This document shows, piece by piece, positions 36,579 through 44,696 of a stretch of 64,000 bases of DNA. Below the pieces are notes generated by a model that was given only the letters and a program-made list of their open reading frames with translations, was not told the DNA's origin and made no database searches. The translations under genes were made by a program, and so were the position numbers. The stretch is from Vogesella alkaliphila. Lineage in GTDB: Bacteria > Pseudomonadota > Gammaproteobacteria > Burkholderiales > Chromobacteriaceae. The stretch spans positions 1-64,000 of the forward strand of contig NZ_BMYW01000007.1 of NCBI RefSeq assembly GCF_014652475.1, given 5' to 3'. How positions within the stretch are numbered: the stretch's first letter is position 1; every line of letters starts with the position of its first letter.

Positions 36579-37901
36579 ATGGCTAGATCTCAATGGGGCT
36601 CGCGCCTCGGTTTCATCCTTGCAGCAACCGGCTCGGCCATCGGCCTGGGCGCAATCTGGAAATTTCCCTACGTGGCCGCGACCAACGGCGGCGGGGCGTT
36701 CCTGCTGATTTACTTCCTGATCTGTCTCAGTGTCGGCCTGGCGCTGATGATGGGCGAAATGGCCCTCGGCCGCGCCGCCGGCAACAGCGCGGTCGGCACC
36801 TTCCGCGATCTGCGCGGCGGCCGCTGGCCGCTGGTCGGCTTCGTCGGCGTGCTGGTGTGTTTCCTGATTTACTCCTTCTATAGTGTGGTCGGCGGCTGGA
36901 CCATCGCCTACATCGGCAAGTCCTTCGGCGGCGAGATCCTCACTTCCGACGCCAAGGTGCTGGGCAATATCTTCAACGGCTTCATCACCGATCCGGCGCT
37001 GCCGCTGGTGTATCACGGGCTGTTTGCCGGCCTGACGCTGGCGGTGGTGATCGGCGGCGTGCAGAAGGGCATCGAGAACCTGTCGAAATTCCTGATGCCG
37101 GCGCTGTTCGTGCTGATGCTGGTGCTGATCGCGCGCGCGCTGACCCTGCCGGGCGCGGTGGACGGTCTGCTGTATTTCCTGACCCCGGACTTCTCCAAGG
37201 TCACCGGCACCATGCTGGTCGATGCCATGGGGCTGGCGTTCTTCTCGCTGTCGCTGGGCATGGGCATCATGATCACCTACGGCTCCTACGTGGACAAGGA
37301 AGCCAACCTGCTCAGCTCCTCGCTGTGGGTGATCGCGCTGACGGTGCTGACCTGCTTCCTCGCCGGCCTGATGGTGCTGCCGGCGGTGTTCGCCTTCGGT
37401 TTCGATCCGTCGGCCGGCCCGGGCCTGACCTTCATCACCATGCCGGCGGTGTTCGCGCAGATGGTGGGTGGCCAGCTGTTCGCGGTGCTGTTCTTCTTCC
37501 TGCTGCTGGTGGCGGCGCTGACCTCGTCGGTGTCGCTGCTGGAGGTGGTGGTCAGCTTCGTGATCGACGAGTTCAAGGTTGGCCGCAAGGCGGCGGCGCT
37601 GGGCGTGTCGCTGCTGGTGTTCCTGCTGGGCATCCCGGCGTCGCTGTCGCTGGGCATCTGGAGCGAGTACACCGTGTTCGGCCTCGGCTTCTTCGACCTG
37701 CTCGACTTCCTCACCTCCAAGCTGCTGATGCCGGTGGGCGAGGTGTTGCTGGCGATCTTCGTCGGCTGGAAGGTGTGGCCGGTGATCGAGGCCGAATTGT
37801 CCGCCGGCGCGCGGGTGCCGGCCTGGCTGCGGGCGATGCGCGGTTTCTGCCGCTACGTGGCGCCGGCGCTGATTGCCGGCATCCTGGTGCACAATCTGTA
37901 A
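36579..37901 (+). CDS. Neurotransmitter:sodium symporter (NSS/SNF) family transporter
   Basis: This 440-residue inner-membrane protein is a LeuT-fold sodium-coupled transporter. The diagnostic start is RLGFILAATGSAIGLGAIWKFPYVAATNGGGAF, which holds the sodium and substrate site of helix 1. About 11 membrane segments follow, fewer than the 12 of animal members but normal for many bacterial ones. The substrate is probably an amino acid, not assignable further. ATG 36579 is chosen because the alignable N terminus starts there; the upstream frame lacks homology. A dispersed-motif copy at 37578 encodes Lys-Val-Gly-Arg-Lys. Confidence 0.9.
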   Translation: MARSQWGSRLGFILAATGSAIGLGAIWKFPYVAATNGGGAFLLIYFLICLSVGLALMMGEMALGRAAGNSAVGTFRDLRGGRWPLVGFVGVLVCFLIYSFYSVVGGWTIAYIGKSFGGEILTSDAKVLGNIFNGFITDPALPLVYHGLFAGLTLAVVIGGVQKGIENLSKFLMPALFVLMLVLIARALTLPGAVDGLLYFLTPDFSKVTGTMLVDAMGLAFFSLSLGMGIMITYGSYVDKEANLLSSSLWVIALTVLTCFLAGLMVLPAVFAFGFDPSAGPGLTFITMPAVFAQMVGGQLFAVLFFFLLLVAALTSSVSLLEVVVSFVIDEFKVGRKAAALGVSLLVFLLGIPASLSLGIWSEYTVFGLGFFDLLDFLTSKLLMPVGEVLLAIFVGWKVWPVIEAELSAGARVPAWLRAMRGFCRYVAPALIAGILVHNL

Positions 37902-37910
37902 ACAGCCCCC

Positions 37911-37946
37911 GCGGCGTGGCCTCCGGCACGGAGCCACGCCGTTTTT
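37911..37946 (+). terminator. Rho-independent terminator after the NSS transporter
   Basis: The arms GGCGTGGC-CTCCG and CGGAG-CCACGCC around GCA are followed by GTTTTT, 10 bp after the stop codon. Confidence 0.88.
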
Positions 37947-38008
37947 CCGTCCGCCCGCCGCCGCGGGCGACGCCTATCATGTAGTCATTGTTGTCAGGAG
38001 TCTCTGTG

Positions 38009-39007
38009 ATGAAGCGATTGCTCATTCTCTATACCGGCGGAACCATCGGCATGGACCACACCCCCGAGGGGCTGGCGCCGGTGCCCGGTTTCCTGCCGCA
38101 ACAGCTGGCGCGGCTGGCGCGCGACGGGGTGAGCTGGGAGGTGCGCGAGTACACGCCATTGCTGGACTCGTCGGCGATCACGCTGGGCGACTGGCAGCGG
38201 CTGGTGGCCGACATTGCGGCCAACCATGACGCCTTCGACGGCTTCGTGGTGATCCACGGGACCGACACCATGGCCTACACCGCCAGCGTGCTGGCGTTCT
38301 GCCTGCAGGGGCTGGCCAAGCCGGTGGTGGTCACCGGCTCGCAGCTGCCGCTGGTGCACCCGCGCAGCGACGGCTGGGGCAACCTCGCCGACGCGATCGA
38401 GGCCGCCTGCCAGGGCGATCTGCACGAGGTGGCGATCAGCTTCAACCGCCTGCTGCTGCGCGGCGTGCGCGCACGCAAGCTGGACGCCGCGAGCTTTGCC
38501 GGCTTCGACAGCCCCAACGCGGCGCCGCTGGCGCAGTTCGGCATCCAGCCGCAGTGGCACCGCGCCGGCTGGCGTCAGGCCAGCGGCCCGTTCCGGCCGC
38601 AGCTGCCGGCCAGCCCCGACATCCGCTGCGGCATGCTGCTGCCCGGCGCGATGGCGGCGGCGTTCGGCCGCTGGCTGGCGCAGGACACGCCCGACGCGGC
38701 GATCCTGCTCAGCTACGGCAACGGCAACACGCCGGCCGACGCCGAGCTGCTGGCCGGGGTGCAGGCTGCCAGCGCCCGGGGCTGCGTGGTGCTGAACCTG
38801 ACGCAGTGCGTGCGCGGCGCGGTAGCGGTCGGCGCCTACGCCGCCAGCCAGCCGCTGGCGCAGGCCGGCGCGGTGGCCGGTGGCGACATGACGCCGGAGG
38901 CGGCGCAAGCCAAGCTGCTGTGGCTGCTGTCGCAGTCGCTGAGCCCGGCCGAGATCCGTGCGCGGCTGGCCGAGGACTGCCGCGGCGAGCTGACGCCGGC
39001 TGCCTAA
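38009..39007 (+). CDS. ansA: Type I (cytoplasmic) L-asparaginase
   Basis: It hydrolyses asparagine to aspartate and ammonia. The 332 residues show the two active-site threonine motifs, LILYTGGTIGMDHTPEGL near the N terminus and VVIHGTDTMAYTASVLAF around residue 88. There is no signal peptide, which fits the cytoplasmic AnsA type. CAGGAG lies 8 bp before ATG 38009; the open frame above starts at 37988 without a ribosome site. A motif core sits at 38216. Confidence 0.92.
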   Translation: MKRLLILYTGGTIGMDHTPEGLAPVPGFLPQQLARLARDGVSWEVREYTPLLDSSAITLGDWQRLVADIAANHDAFDGFVVIHGTDTMAYTASVLAFCLQGLAKPVVVTGSQLPLVHPRSDGWGNLADAIEAACQGDLHEVAISFNRLLLRGVRARKLDAASFAGFDSPNAAPLAQFGIQPQWHRAGWRQASGPFRPQLPASPDIRCGMLLPGAMAAAFGRWLAQDTPDAAILLSYGNGNTPADAELLAGVQAASARGCVVLNLTQCVRGAVAVGAYAASQPLAQAGAVAGGDMTPEAAQAKLLWLLSQSLSPAEIRARLAEDCRGELTPAA

Positions 39008-39191
39008 AAAACGGGCGCAGGCTTTTTCCTGCTGCCAGATCAAGGGCTTGCGGTATTTGTCCACAGGCCGCCCACAGCGCTATGCAGCCTGGCCGTGGGT
39101 AAATCGCCGTTGCTGCCTGTTTTTTGTGCAGCGTGCAACTTGCCCTTTGCCGTCAGCCAGTTAGCGCAGTTTTCCACAGCGCGTACACATG

Positions 39192-39229
39192 ACGCCCACA
39201 CGGCTGTCCCCGCAGCGTGTGGGCGTTTT
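39192..39229 (+). terminator. Possible Rho-independent terminator before the NadR-like gene
   Basis: ACGCCCACAC and GTGTGGGCGT arms with a 15-nt loop are followed by TTTT. It would end plus-strand transcripts from ansA. The left arm overlaps one degenerate repeat copy. Confidence 0.6.
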
Positions 39230-39250
39230 CCGTGCGGCCGGTGCACAGCG

Positions 39251-39256
39251 TATAAT
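39251..39256 (+). promoter_or_regulatory. Possible -10 element of the NadR-like gene
   Basis: A perfect TATAAT ends 8 bp before the ATG at 39265. No good -35 is seen. If used, the transcript would be leaderless or nearly so. Confidence 0.4.
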
Positions 39257-39264
39257 GGCAGCTT

Positions 39265-39825
39265 ATGTTGCCGACTTATCCCGTGCCGTTACGGCTTGCC
39301 ATTGTCGGGCCGGAGTGCTGCGGCAAGAGCACCCTGGCCGCCGGGCTGTGTGCCGCCTTGCAGGCGCAGGGCATCGCCGCCGCGTGGGTGCCGGAGTACG
39401 CGCGCGAGTATTACGCCGCGCGCGCCTACCACGTCAGCCCCGCCGACATCCTGGCGATTGCCCGCGGCCAGCTGGCGGCCGAAGCCGCGGCGGCCGCTGG
39501 CGCCCGCGTGCTGCTGTGCGACACCACGGTGCTGACCTGCCGCATCTGGGCCGAGGTGGCGTTTGGCAAGGCCGAGCCGGCGCTGCTGGCGCTGGACCGG
39601 CCGCAGGACTACGCGGTGACGCTGCTGGCCTGTCCCGACATCCCGTGGCAGGCGGACCCGCTGCGCAGCCATCCGCAGCAGCGCGACTGGCTGTTCGGCC
39701 TGTACCGGCAGGCGCTGGCCGACGCCGGCGTCACGCCGCGGCTGCTGGCCGGGACGCGGCAGGCAAGGTTGGCCGCAGCGTGGCGCGCACTGCAGCCGTG
39801 GCTACCGCAGTTGCCCAATTTTTGA
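39265..39825 (+). CDS. NadR-type AAA ATPase/nicotinamide-nucleoside kinase-like protein
   Basis: This 186-residue P-loop protein has Walker A IVGPECCGKSTLA near residues 14-26, then VPEYAREYYAARAYHVSPADI, LLCDTTVLTCRIWAEVAFG and CPDIPWQADPLR. These match the C-terminal ribosylnicotinamide-kinase-like domain of NadR (AAA_28). No adenylyltransferase or repressor domain is present. NAD-precursor salvage is a reasonable guess. The end of the gene holds an exact dispersed motif (39768), giving Ala-Arg-Leu-Ala-Ala with AGG and TTG codons. Confidence 0.82.
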   Translation: MLPTYPVPLRLAIVGPECCGKSTLAAGLCAALQAQGIAAAWVPEYAREYYAARAYHVSPADILAIARGQLAAEAAAAAGARVLLCDTTVLTCRIWAEVAFGKAEPALLALDRPQDYAVTLLACPDIPWQADPLRSHPQQRDWLFGLYRQALADAGVTPRLLAGTRQARLAAAWRALQPWLPQLPNF

Positions 39826-40026
39826 ACAGTCGCGGCTTTTCCCTGTCTGATCAGGGGCTTGTGCTGCTTGTCCACAGCCACTCAACAGCCCTGTCCCGTC
39901 GCGGTGTGGAAAGTCCGGCGTGGCTGCCCAAAAAATGGGCAGCCTGAAAATGGTTAATTTGATCAATGACTTGTGCCGCTTATGCACAGGCCACTCACAA
40001 GGCTGTCAAAAGACAGTGTGAAAAAC

Positions 40027-40242
40027 ATGAACGAAATCTTCGAATTGCGCGGTGAATACATCGCGCTGTGTGATCTGCTCAAGACCACCGGCATCATGGA
40101 GACCGGCGGCATCGCCAAGCAGTTCATCGCCGACGGCAATGTGCTGGTCGACGGCCAGGTCGAGCTGCGCAAGACCAACAAGATCCGCGCCGGGCAGGTG
40201 GTGTCCGGCGACGGCTTCGAGATCAAGGTGGTCGCGGCGTGA
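40027..40242 (+). CDS. S4-domain RNA-binding protein (YbcJ-like)
   Basis: This 71-residue protein is an isolated S4 RNA-binding domain, with FELRGEYIALCDLLKTTGIMETGGIAKQFIADGNVLVDGQVE as the S4 core (described here as positions 5-47 of the protein; key parts are LCDLLK, GGIAKQFI and VLVDG). YbcJ-type proteins bind RNA, but the target is unknown. ATG 40027 is used; an earlier in-frame ATG (39973) lies within a repeat and has no matching sequence. It overlaps the next gene by four bases. Confidence 0.87.
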   Translation: MNEIFELRGEYIALCDLLKTTGIMETGGIAKQFIADGNVLVDGQVELRKTNKIRAGQVVSGDGFEIKVVAA

Positions 40243-40436
40243 GCCTGAGCGACGACGTGTTCGACCCGATGCCGGAGGCGCCGGAAGCGCCGACGGACGA
40301 CATGTGCTGCGGCAGCGGCTGCGATCCCTGCGTGTGGGACACCTACAATGCGGCGGTGCAGGTCTATCGTCAGCAACTCGCCGACTGGCAGGCGCGCGAA
40401 GCGGTACGCCAGGCGGCGGCCAAGGCGGGTAACTGA
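40239..40436 (+). CDS. Small oxidoreductase-like-domain protein
   Basis: This 65-residue protein has a cysteine cluster CCGSGCDPCVWDTYNAAVQVY, the signature of the oxidoreductase-like N-terminal domain family (PF09791 type). The cysteines suggest a metal or redox site, but no catalytic domain follows. It begins at GTG 40239 overlapping the S4 gene (GTGA) and ends 1 bp before the PHP gene, so it is co-translated with both. The function is unknown. Confidence 0.78.
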   Translation: MSLSDDVFDPMPEAPEAPTDDMCCGSGCDPCVWDTYNAAVQVYRQQLADWQAREAVRQAAAKAGN

Positions 40437-40437
40437 C

Positions 40438-41310
40438 ATGGCCAGCATCGACCTGCACTTTCATTCCACCGCGTCCGACGGCGGCCTGCCGCCGGCCGAG
40501 GTGATCTTGCGTGCCGCGGCGCGCGAGGCCAGCCTGCTGGCGCTGACCGACCACGACTGCACCGCCGGCCTCGCCGAGGCGCGCGCCGCGGCGCTGGCCG
40601 CCGGCGTCGATTTCCTCGACGGGGTGGAGATTTCGGTCACGTGGAACACGCGCCACACCATCCACATCGTCGGCCTCGGCATCGATCCGGACAACGCGGC
40701 GCTGTGCGCCGGGCTGCAGTCCATCCGCGATGGCCGCGTCGAGCGCGCGAGGCAGATGGGCGAGTCGCTGGCCCGGATCGGCATCCCCGGCGTGTTCGAC
40801 GGCGCGATGCGGCTGGCGGCCAATCCGGAGATGATCGGCCGCACCCACTTTGCCCGCTACCTGGTGCAAAGCGGCGAGGTGAAGGACGTCAAGAGCGTGT
40901 TCCGCAAATACCTGACCACCGGCAAGCCCGGCTACGTCGCGCACGAGTGGGCGACGCTGGAAGACGCGGTCGGCTGGATCCGGGCGGCCGGCGGCATGGC
41001 GGTGATCGCCCATCCCGGCCGCTACGACATGGGCCGCACCCTGATCGAGCGGCTGGTGACCGATTTCAAGGCCGCCGGCGGCGAGGCGCTGGAGGTGGTC
41101 AGCGGCAGCCACAGCCTGGACGACATGCTGCGCTTCGCGCTGGTGGCGCAGAAGCACGGCCTGTACGCCAGCGCCGGCAGCGATTTCCACGCCCCGGGCG
41201 AGGGCGGGCGCGATGTCGGCAGCACCACCGACCTGCCGCCGATCTGCCAGCCGATCTGGCAGGCGCTGGCGCCACGCATCCACCGCGCTGCGGCCAACGT
41301 TGAGGAGTAG
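40438..41310 (+). CDS. PHP-domain phosphoesterase (RNase AM/YciV-like)
   Basis: This 290-residue metal-dependent phosphoesterase starts IDLHFHSTASDGGLPP (HxH metal motif). LALTDHDCTAGLAEA, FLDGVEIS, the IAHPGRYDM histidine and GSDFHAP complete the trinuclear PHP site. Relatives remove 5' nucleotides from RNA or hydrolyse 3',5'-nucleotide bisphosphates. It sits before a YciO-type gene, as yciV and yciO do in many proteobacteria. The last codons (AANVEE) contain an exact dispersed motif at 41290. Confidence 0.92.
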   Translation: MASIDLHFHSTASDGGLPPAEVILRAAAREASLLALTDHDCTAGLAEARAAALAAGVDFLDGVEISVTWNTRHTIHIVGLGIDPDNAALCAGLQSIRDGRVERARQMGESLARIGIPGVFDGAMRLAANPEMIGRTHFARYLVQSGEVKDVKSVFRKYLTTGKPGYVAHEWATLEDAVGWIRAAGGMAVIAHPGRYDMGRTLIERLVTDFKAAGGEALEVVSGSHSLDDMLRFALVAQKHGLYASAGSDFHAPGEGGRDVGSTTDLPPICQPIWQALAPRIHRAAANVEE

Positions 41311-41313
41311 CCG

Positions 41314-41934
41314 ATGTCGCAATTTTTCATGATCCACCCGGAAACGCCGCAGGCGAGGCTGATCCGCGAGGCGGCCAAGATCATCCGCGACGGCGGGGTG
41401 GTGGTGTATCCCACCGACTCCTGTTACGCGCTGGGCTGTCACCTGGGCGACAAGAAGGCGATGGAGCGGCTGCTGGCGATCCGCCAGCTCGACCTCAAGC
41501 ACCACCTGACCCTGGTCTGTGCCGACCTGTCGGCGCTGGCCAACTACGCGCGGGTGGACAACGCGCAGTTCCGCCAGCTGAAGGCGGCGACGCCGGGCAG
41601 CTTCACCTTCATCCTGCAGGCCAGCCGCGAGGTGCCCAAGCGCACGCTGCACCCCAAGCGTGCCACCATCGGCCTGCGCGTGCCGGACCATCCGGTGACG
41701 CTGGCGCTGCTGGCGGAACTGGGCGAGCCCATCCTGTCCTGTACCCTGCTGCTGCCCGGTGACGAAGAGGCGCTGACCGACCCCTACGAAATCCGCGAAC
41801 GGCTGGAACATCTGGTCGATCTGGTGATCGATGGTGGCTGGTGCGGCACCGAGCCGACCACCGTGATCGACATGACAGACGGCATCGAGCTGATCCGCCG
41901 CGGCAAGGGCGACCCGGCACTGCTGGGCCTGTAA
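41314..41934 (+). CDS. yciO: Sua5/YciO/YrdC/YwlC family protein
   Basis: This 206-residue protein of the YrdC fold has the nucleotide/RNA-binding start IIRDGGVVVYPTDSCYALGCHL and the lysine-arginine strand KRATIGLRVPDHPVTLALL. The length and sequence fit YciO. The Sua5/TsaC forms make threonylcarbamoyl-AMP for tRNA; YciO itself has weak or different activity. It begins 3 bp after the PHP gene. Confidence 0.9.
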   Translation: MSQFFMIHPETPQARLIREAAKIIRDGGVVVYPTDSCYALGCHLGDKKAMERLLAIRQLDLKHHLTLVCADLSALANYARVDNAQFRQLKAATPGSFTFILQASREVPKRTLHPKRATIGLRVPDHPVTLALLAELGEPILSCTLLLPGDEEALTDPYEIRERLEHLVDLVIDGGWCGTEPTTVIDMTDGIELIRRGKGDPALLGL

Positions 41935-41952
41935 CCCGACAAGGAAACCCTC

Positions 41953-42591
41953 TTGGAAGAACTGAACCTGATCCAGAAGATCGCCATCTACGCGCTGCCG
42001 GTGCTGCTGGCGATCACCCTGCACGAAGCCGCCCACGCCTACGCCGCCAAGCGCCTCGGCGACGCCACCGCCTACATGATGGGGCGCATGACGCTCAACC
42101 CGCTGAAGCACATCGACCCGGTCGGCACCGTGCTGCTGCCGCTGTTGTCGGTCGTGCTCGGCGGTTTCCTGTTCGGCTGGGCCAAGCCGGTACCGGTCAA
42201 TTTCGGCGCGCTGCGCGACCCGCGCAGCGGCATGCGCTGGGTGGCGGCCGCCGGCCCCGCGGCCAACCTGCTGATGGCGATCCTGTGGGTGCTGCTGCTC
42301 AAGCTGGCCATCGTGATGGACAACGACTACAGCCGGCCGCTGGCGCTGATGAGCCAGGCCGGCATCGTCATCAACGTGGTGCTGATGGTGCTCAACCTGA
42401 TGCCCATCCTGCCGCTGGACGGCGGCCGCATCGTGGAGAGCCTGCTGCCGCGCCCGCTGGCCTACCGCTTCTCGCGCCTGGAGCCGTACGGCATGTGGAT
42501 CCTGCTGGCGCTGGTGTTCACCGGCCTGCTGTCCCCGATCCTGCGCCCCTTTACCACCATGGTTTACGAGCTGCTCGGCTATTTGCTCTGA
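41953..42591 (+). CDS. Site-2 protease family (M50) membrane metalloprotease
   Basis: This 212-residue protein has five or six membrane segments. The zinc motif HEAAH is at 24-28 in ALPVLLAITLHEAAHAYAAK, and the second metal motif is NLMPILPLDGGRIVESLLP. It cuts within or near the membrane; the substrate is unknown. The start is TTG 41953, with AAGGAAA seven bases upstream, and gives MEELNLIQKIAIYALP. No ATG lies nearby. A GCGGCCAAC core at 42259 encodes Ala-Ala-Asn-Leu. It precedes trpS by 34 bp. Confidence 0.9.
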   Translation: MEELNLIQKIAIYALPVLLAITLHEAAHAYAAKRLGDATAYMMGRMTLNPLKHIDPVGTVLLPLLSVVLGGFLFGWAKPVPVNFGALRDPRSGMRWVAAAGPAANLLMAILWVLLLKLAIVMDNDYSRPLALMSQAGIVINVVLMVLNLMPILPLDGGRIVESLLPRPLAYRFSRLEPYGMWILLALVFTGLLSPILRPFTTMVYELLGYLL

Positions 42592-42625
42592 GCCTTAACC
42601 TGTCACTCACGGAACCCGACACACC

Positions 42626-43822
42626 ATGTTTGCCAACCGCATTCTTTCCGGCATGCGCCCGACGGGCAGCCTGCACCTGGGCCACTACCACGGCGTGATC
42701 AAGAACTGGGTCGAGCTGCAAACCCGCCACGACTGCTACTTCATGGTCGCCGACTGGCACGCGCTGACCACCAACTACGACGAAGTCGCCATCATCGAGA
42801 AGTCGATCTGGGAAATGGTGATCGACTGGCTGGCCTCGGGCGTCGATCCGGAACAGGCCACCATCTTCATCCAGTCCAAGGTGCCGCAGCACGCCGAGCT
42901 GCACCTGGCGCTGTCGATGGTGACGCCGCTGGGCTGGCTGGAACGGGTGCCGACCTACAAGGACCAGATGGACAAGCTGAACCACAAGGATCTGGCCACC
43001 TACGGCTTCCTTGGCTATCCGCTGCTGCAGGCCGCCGACATCCTGGTGTACAAGGCCGGGCTGGTGCCGGTCGGCGAAGACCAGGTGCCGCACATCGAGC
43101 TGACGCGCGAAGTGGCGCGCCGCTTCAACAACCTGTACGGTCGCGAGCCGAACTTCGAGGAGCTGGCAAAAGCGGCGGTGAAGAAGATCGGCAAGGCCGG
43201 CAAGCAGTTCGAGCAGCTGCGTACCCGCTACCTGCAGGACGGCGACGGCGAGGCGCTGCTGGCCGCGCGCGAGCTGCTGGCCGCCAGCCAGAACCTGGGC
43301 AACAGCGACCGCGAGCGGCTGCAGGGCTATCTGGAAAACAAGGGCAAGATCATCCTGCCGGAGAGCGAGGCCCTGCTGACCGCGGCGTCGAAGATGCCGG
43401 GGCTGGACGGGAACAAGATGTCCAAGTCGTACAAGAACACCATCACCATGCGCGAGACGCCGGAAGACGTCAGCAAGAAGATCCGCGCGATGCCGACCGA
43501 CCCGGCCCGCGTGCGCCGCACCGACGCCGGCAACCCGGACAAGTGCCCGGTGTGGCAGCTGCACGAGGTGTACAGCGGCGACGACACCAAAGAGTGGGTG
43601 AAAGCCGGCTGTACCAGCGCCGGCATCGGCTGCCTGGAGTGCAAGCAGCCGGTGATCGAGGCGGTGGTGCGCGAGCAGCAGCCGATGTTCGAACGCGCCG
43701 AGAAGTACCTGGCCAACCCGAACCTGGTCAAGGAGATCGTGTTCGAGGGCTGCCACAAGGCGGAACTGGTGGCGCGCGAGACGATGAAGGAAGTGCGCGA
43801 GGCGATGGGGCTGGGTTACTGA
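42626..43822 (+). CDS. trpS: Tryptophan--tRNA ligase
   Basis: This class I aminoacyl-tRNA synthetase charges tRNA-Trp. The 398 residues include the HIGH-like motif GSLHLGHYHG near 14-23 and KMSKS in GNKMSKSYKNT near 265. It is about 60 residues longer than E. coli TrpS because of an inserted stretch around 190-255 (KQFEQLRTRYLQDGDG ... ILPESEALLTAA), seen in several betaproteobacterial TrpS. It ends a plus-strand run and is followed by a terminator. Tryptophan metabolism recurs at 61 kb (tnaA). Confidence 0.96.
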   Translation: MFANRILSGMRPTGSLHLGHYHGVIKNWVELQTRHDCYFMVADWHALTTNYDEVAIIEKSIWEMVIDWLASGVDPEQATIFIQSKVPQHAELHLALSMVTPLGWLERVPTYKDQMDKLNHKDLATYGFLGYPLLQAADILVYKAGLVPVGEDQVPHIELTREVARRFNNLYGREPNFEELAKAAVKKIGKAGKQFEQLRTRYLQDGDGEALLAARELLAASQNLGNSDRERLQGYLENKGKIILPESEALLTAASKMPGLDGNKMSKSYKNTITMRETPEDVSKKIRAMPTDPARVRRTDAGNPDKCPVWQLHEVYSGDDTKEWVKAGCTSAGIGCLECKQPVIEAVVREQQPMFERAEKYLANPNLVKEIVFEGCHKAELVARETMKEVREAMGLGY

Positions 43823-43846
43823 TAGCCGCCACAGGTCGCCATCGTT

Positions 43847-43859
43847 GCGGCCAACCTTG
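43847..43859 (+). repeat. GCGGCCAACCTTG motif after trpS
   Basis: This exact dispersed 13-mer lies 25 bp past the trpS stop and just before its terminator. Confidence 0.9.
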
Positions 43860-43865
43860 CAAGGC

Positions 43866-43900
43866 AAAACCCCCGTCGGTGGAAACCGGCGGGGGTTTTT
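43866..43900. terminator. Bidirectional terminator between trpS and motC
   Basis: AAAACCCCCG and CGGGGGTTTT arms with a 14-nt inner loop. T tracts are on both strands and the flanking genes converge. Confidence 0.9.
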
Positions 43901-43915
43901 GTCGGCATGCGGCAC

Positions 43916-43929
43916 AAGCTTGGCCGCAA
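43916..43929. repeat. AAGCTTGGCCGCAA variant motif
   Basis: This third copy of the variant 14-mer is intergenic, 17 bp beyond the motC stop. Confidence 0.85.
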
Positions 43930-43946
43930 TGTCGTGACCGGGCGCC

Positions 43947-44696
43947 TCAGTCGTTGAGGCCGAGGAAGCTGCGCAGGCGCGCCTCGATGATGCGCGGGTT
44001 CTCGCCGTTGGCGATGGCGATCAGGCCTTCCAGCGTCAGCTCCTTGAGGCTCACCTCCAGGCTGATCAGGTTTTTCAGCTTGTTGGCGATCGGCAGCAGG
44101 AACAGGTTGGCGATGCCGACGCCGTACACGGTGGCGACGAAGGCCACCGCGATGCCGCCGCCGAGCTTGGACGGGTCGGACAGGTTTTCCATCACGTGGA
44201 TCAGGCCCAGCACCGCGCCGAGAATGCCCATCGTCGGCGCATAGCCGCCGGCGGACTCCCAGATCTTGGCCGCCTGCTTGCGCGCGTGCTCGAAGATGCC
44301 GATCTCGGTCTCCAGCACGTCGCGGATGATCTGCGGCTCGGCGCCGTCGACCAGCATCTGCAGCCCCTTGCGCACGAACGGGTCCTTCTGGTTGTTGATA
44401 TAGCCTTCCAGCGACAGCAGGCCGCCGCGCCGCGCCGCCTGGCTCCAGCTGACCAGGTCGCGGATCAGCTTTTCCTGGTCGTGCACCGGCGGGCGCAGCA
44501 CCCAGCCGGCCATGCGCAGGCCGGTGAGGAACTGCTTGGGCGTCGACTGCAGCATCACCGCGCTAAAGGTGCCGCCGATGACGATCAGGAAGGCGGTGAC
44601 CTGGATCAGCGAGCCGATATGGCCGCCTTCCAGTGCTTGTCCGGCCAGGATGGCGGTCAGGCCGCCGATGATGGCAATGAGGCTGATTTTATCCAC
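43947..44696 (-). CDS. motC: Flagellar motor stator protein MotC/PomA-type (MotA paralogue)
   Basis: This 249-residue four-helix stator subunit has the start MDKISLIAIIGGLTAILAGQ, EGGHIGSLIQVTAFLIVIGGTF, the cytoplasmic-loop charges in ARRGGLLSLE (like MotA Arg90/Glu98) and MGILGAVLGLIHVMENL. It matches the MotC group of Pseudomonas and relatives. The start is GTG 44696, inside a TTATCCACA sequence. No motD/motB gene follows; the next gene is the converging trpS. It lies 29 bp after fliA. Confidence 0.9.
   Translation of the reverse strand: MDKISLIAIIGGLTAILAGQALEGGHIGSLIQVTAFLIVIGGTFSAVMLQSTPKQFLTGLRMAGWVLRPPVHDQEKLIRDLVSWSQAARRGGLLSLEGYINNQKDPFVRKGLQMLVDGAEPQIIRDVLETEIGIFEHARKQAAKIWESAGGYAPTMGILGAVLGLIHVMENLSDPSKLGGGIAVAFVATVYGVGIANLFLLPIANKLKNLISLEVSLKELTLEGLIAIANGENPRIIEARLRSFLGLND

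Larger units (their letters stand above)
39034..40016. repeat. Four degenerate DnaA-box-like repeats around the NadR-like gene
   Basis: Three direct copies of about 50 bp start at about 39034, 39844 and 39957. They share TGATCA, then GGCTTGTG, then a TTxTCCACA-type box, then CACTCACAG and GGCTGTC. The boxes are TTGTCCACA (39057-39065), TTGTCCACA (39868-39876) and the consensus TTATGCACA (39980-39988). A fourth, weaker copy around 39170-39225 has TTTTCCACA. The first lies after ansA, the second and third after the NadR-like gene. Inverted TGTGG sequences follow some boxes. Their purpose is unknown. Confidence 0.7.

Noticed and set aside
39922-39944. Terminator GGCTGCCC-aaaaaat-GGGCAGCC after the NadR-like gene
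   Set aside because: The stem is perfect but no T tract follows on either strand, so it is only noted as a hairpin.
39034-40016. Chromosomal origin of replication
   Set aside because: There are DnaA-type boxes but no dnaA, dnaN, gidA or parAB nearby and no long A+T-rich unwinding region.
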